DNA of 27,500 nt from Prorocentrum cordatum (taxonomy: Eukaryota; Sar; Dinophyceae; Prorocentrales; Prorocentraceae). The stretch is taken from the NCBI GenBank assembly GCA_963575745.1, contig CAUYUJ010016482.1, forward strand, positions 585,509 through 613,008, written 5' to 3'. Shown here one piece after another: positions 27,098-27,500 of the stretch (its first letter is position 1; each line of letters starts with the position of its first letter). The notes under the pieces were generated by a model. The model was not told the DNA's origin, did not search any database, and saw only the letters and a list, made by a program, of their open reading frames with translations. The position numbers were made by a program, and so were the translations under genes.

Positions 27098-27500
27098 AAC
27101 GACTCAGGATGAAACAGTGGTCCCGGGGACAGGGTCGGGACTTTTTTGGGGATCCCGTAGTGAAAAATCACGGCATCGGATCTCAGAGTGCTAAGAGGTG
27201 GACGTTTCTGGAGAGCTCCTCGAGGAAGTACCCACCGACCTCGACATGAACTCTTTGGTGAGGGTTGTGGTCGACGTTGCCGTGTCCGGATGCCACGGCG
27301 ATCACAACGATTGGTGAGCTAGTTTTGGTCATCCAGCGACTGCTGGCAAGCGCAAACCATCCCCCCAGGTTGTGCTTTGGATGTGGTTGTGGTCGCTTGC
27401 AGTCCCCGCGCAGATTCATATTTGTATATATAGATATACACATAGATTCCCCCTTATTTCGGTCAAAATCAGCGTTGGTGCGGGTTTTTGTGCCGATGGT
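27098..27500. other. Unassigned end of window
   Basis: No gene, RNA gene or repeat was recognised. A short AT-rich segment (TATATATAGATATACA) is at about 27424-27440. Confidence 0.4.

Noticed and set aside
1-27500. tRNA, rRNA or other structured RNA genes.
   Set aside because: Scanning by eye for TTCGAATC/TTCAAATC-like T-loops and rRNA cores gave no convincing candidate. A covariance-model search could find ones I missed.

Overview
The window looks like nuclear DNA of a dinoflagellate, probably a core, GC-rich lineage. This is an inference. It rests on two LINE-type retrotransposons whose protein motifs resemble dinoflagellate genome copies, on many trinucleotide microsatellites, on dispersed fold-back elements, and on the near absence of recognisable host genes. 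No bacterial operon, rRNA, tRNA or CRISPR signal was found.

Layout. 1-4250: repeat-only DNA, with a degenerate ~84-bp tandem repeat (507-1115), then three long tandem units of about 0.8-1.1 kb separated by GTT/GTA microsatellites (1364-3780). 4260-6380: two copies of a GC-rich fold-back element and one copy of a dispersed repeat. 6518-7190: a reversed array of a 90-bp repeat with a conserved end module. 7200-9700: low-complexity DNA, mostly CTC and GAG runs. 9764-15421: minus-strand LINE 1, reading 5' to 3' as zinc ribbon, coiled coil, AP-type endonuclease, reverse transcriptase, CCHC knuckle, RNase H and a C-terminal Cys motif. It is broken by about six frameshifts and four stops. 15520-16480: GAG and poly-G tracts, then AT-richer DNA with no gene. 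16480-16860 and 20789-21690: two more blocks of the 90-bp repeat, flanking LINE 2 (16860-20744, minus). LINE 2 is more AT-rich, has endonuclease and reverse transcriptase, and is also broken. 22050-27500: small inverted-repeat elements from at least three families, GA, GAC and CTC microsatellites, and one possible host exon encoding a single MORN repeat (23515-23607).

The genes do not form a pathway. The window is a repeat graveyard. The LINEs carried their own nicking, reverse transcription and (LINE 1) RNase H functions but look inactive as given. LINE 1 has lost the first catalytic Asp of its reverse transcriptase and the key residues of its GDFN endonuclease motif. LINE 2 has lost the fingers segment of its reverse transcriptase. 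The most interesting structure is the 90-bp repeat family: it occurs three times in both orientations, two blocks share a palindrome-bearing first unit, and two share the same ~95-bp end module, so the array may be part of a larger undescribed mobile or dispersed unit.
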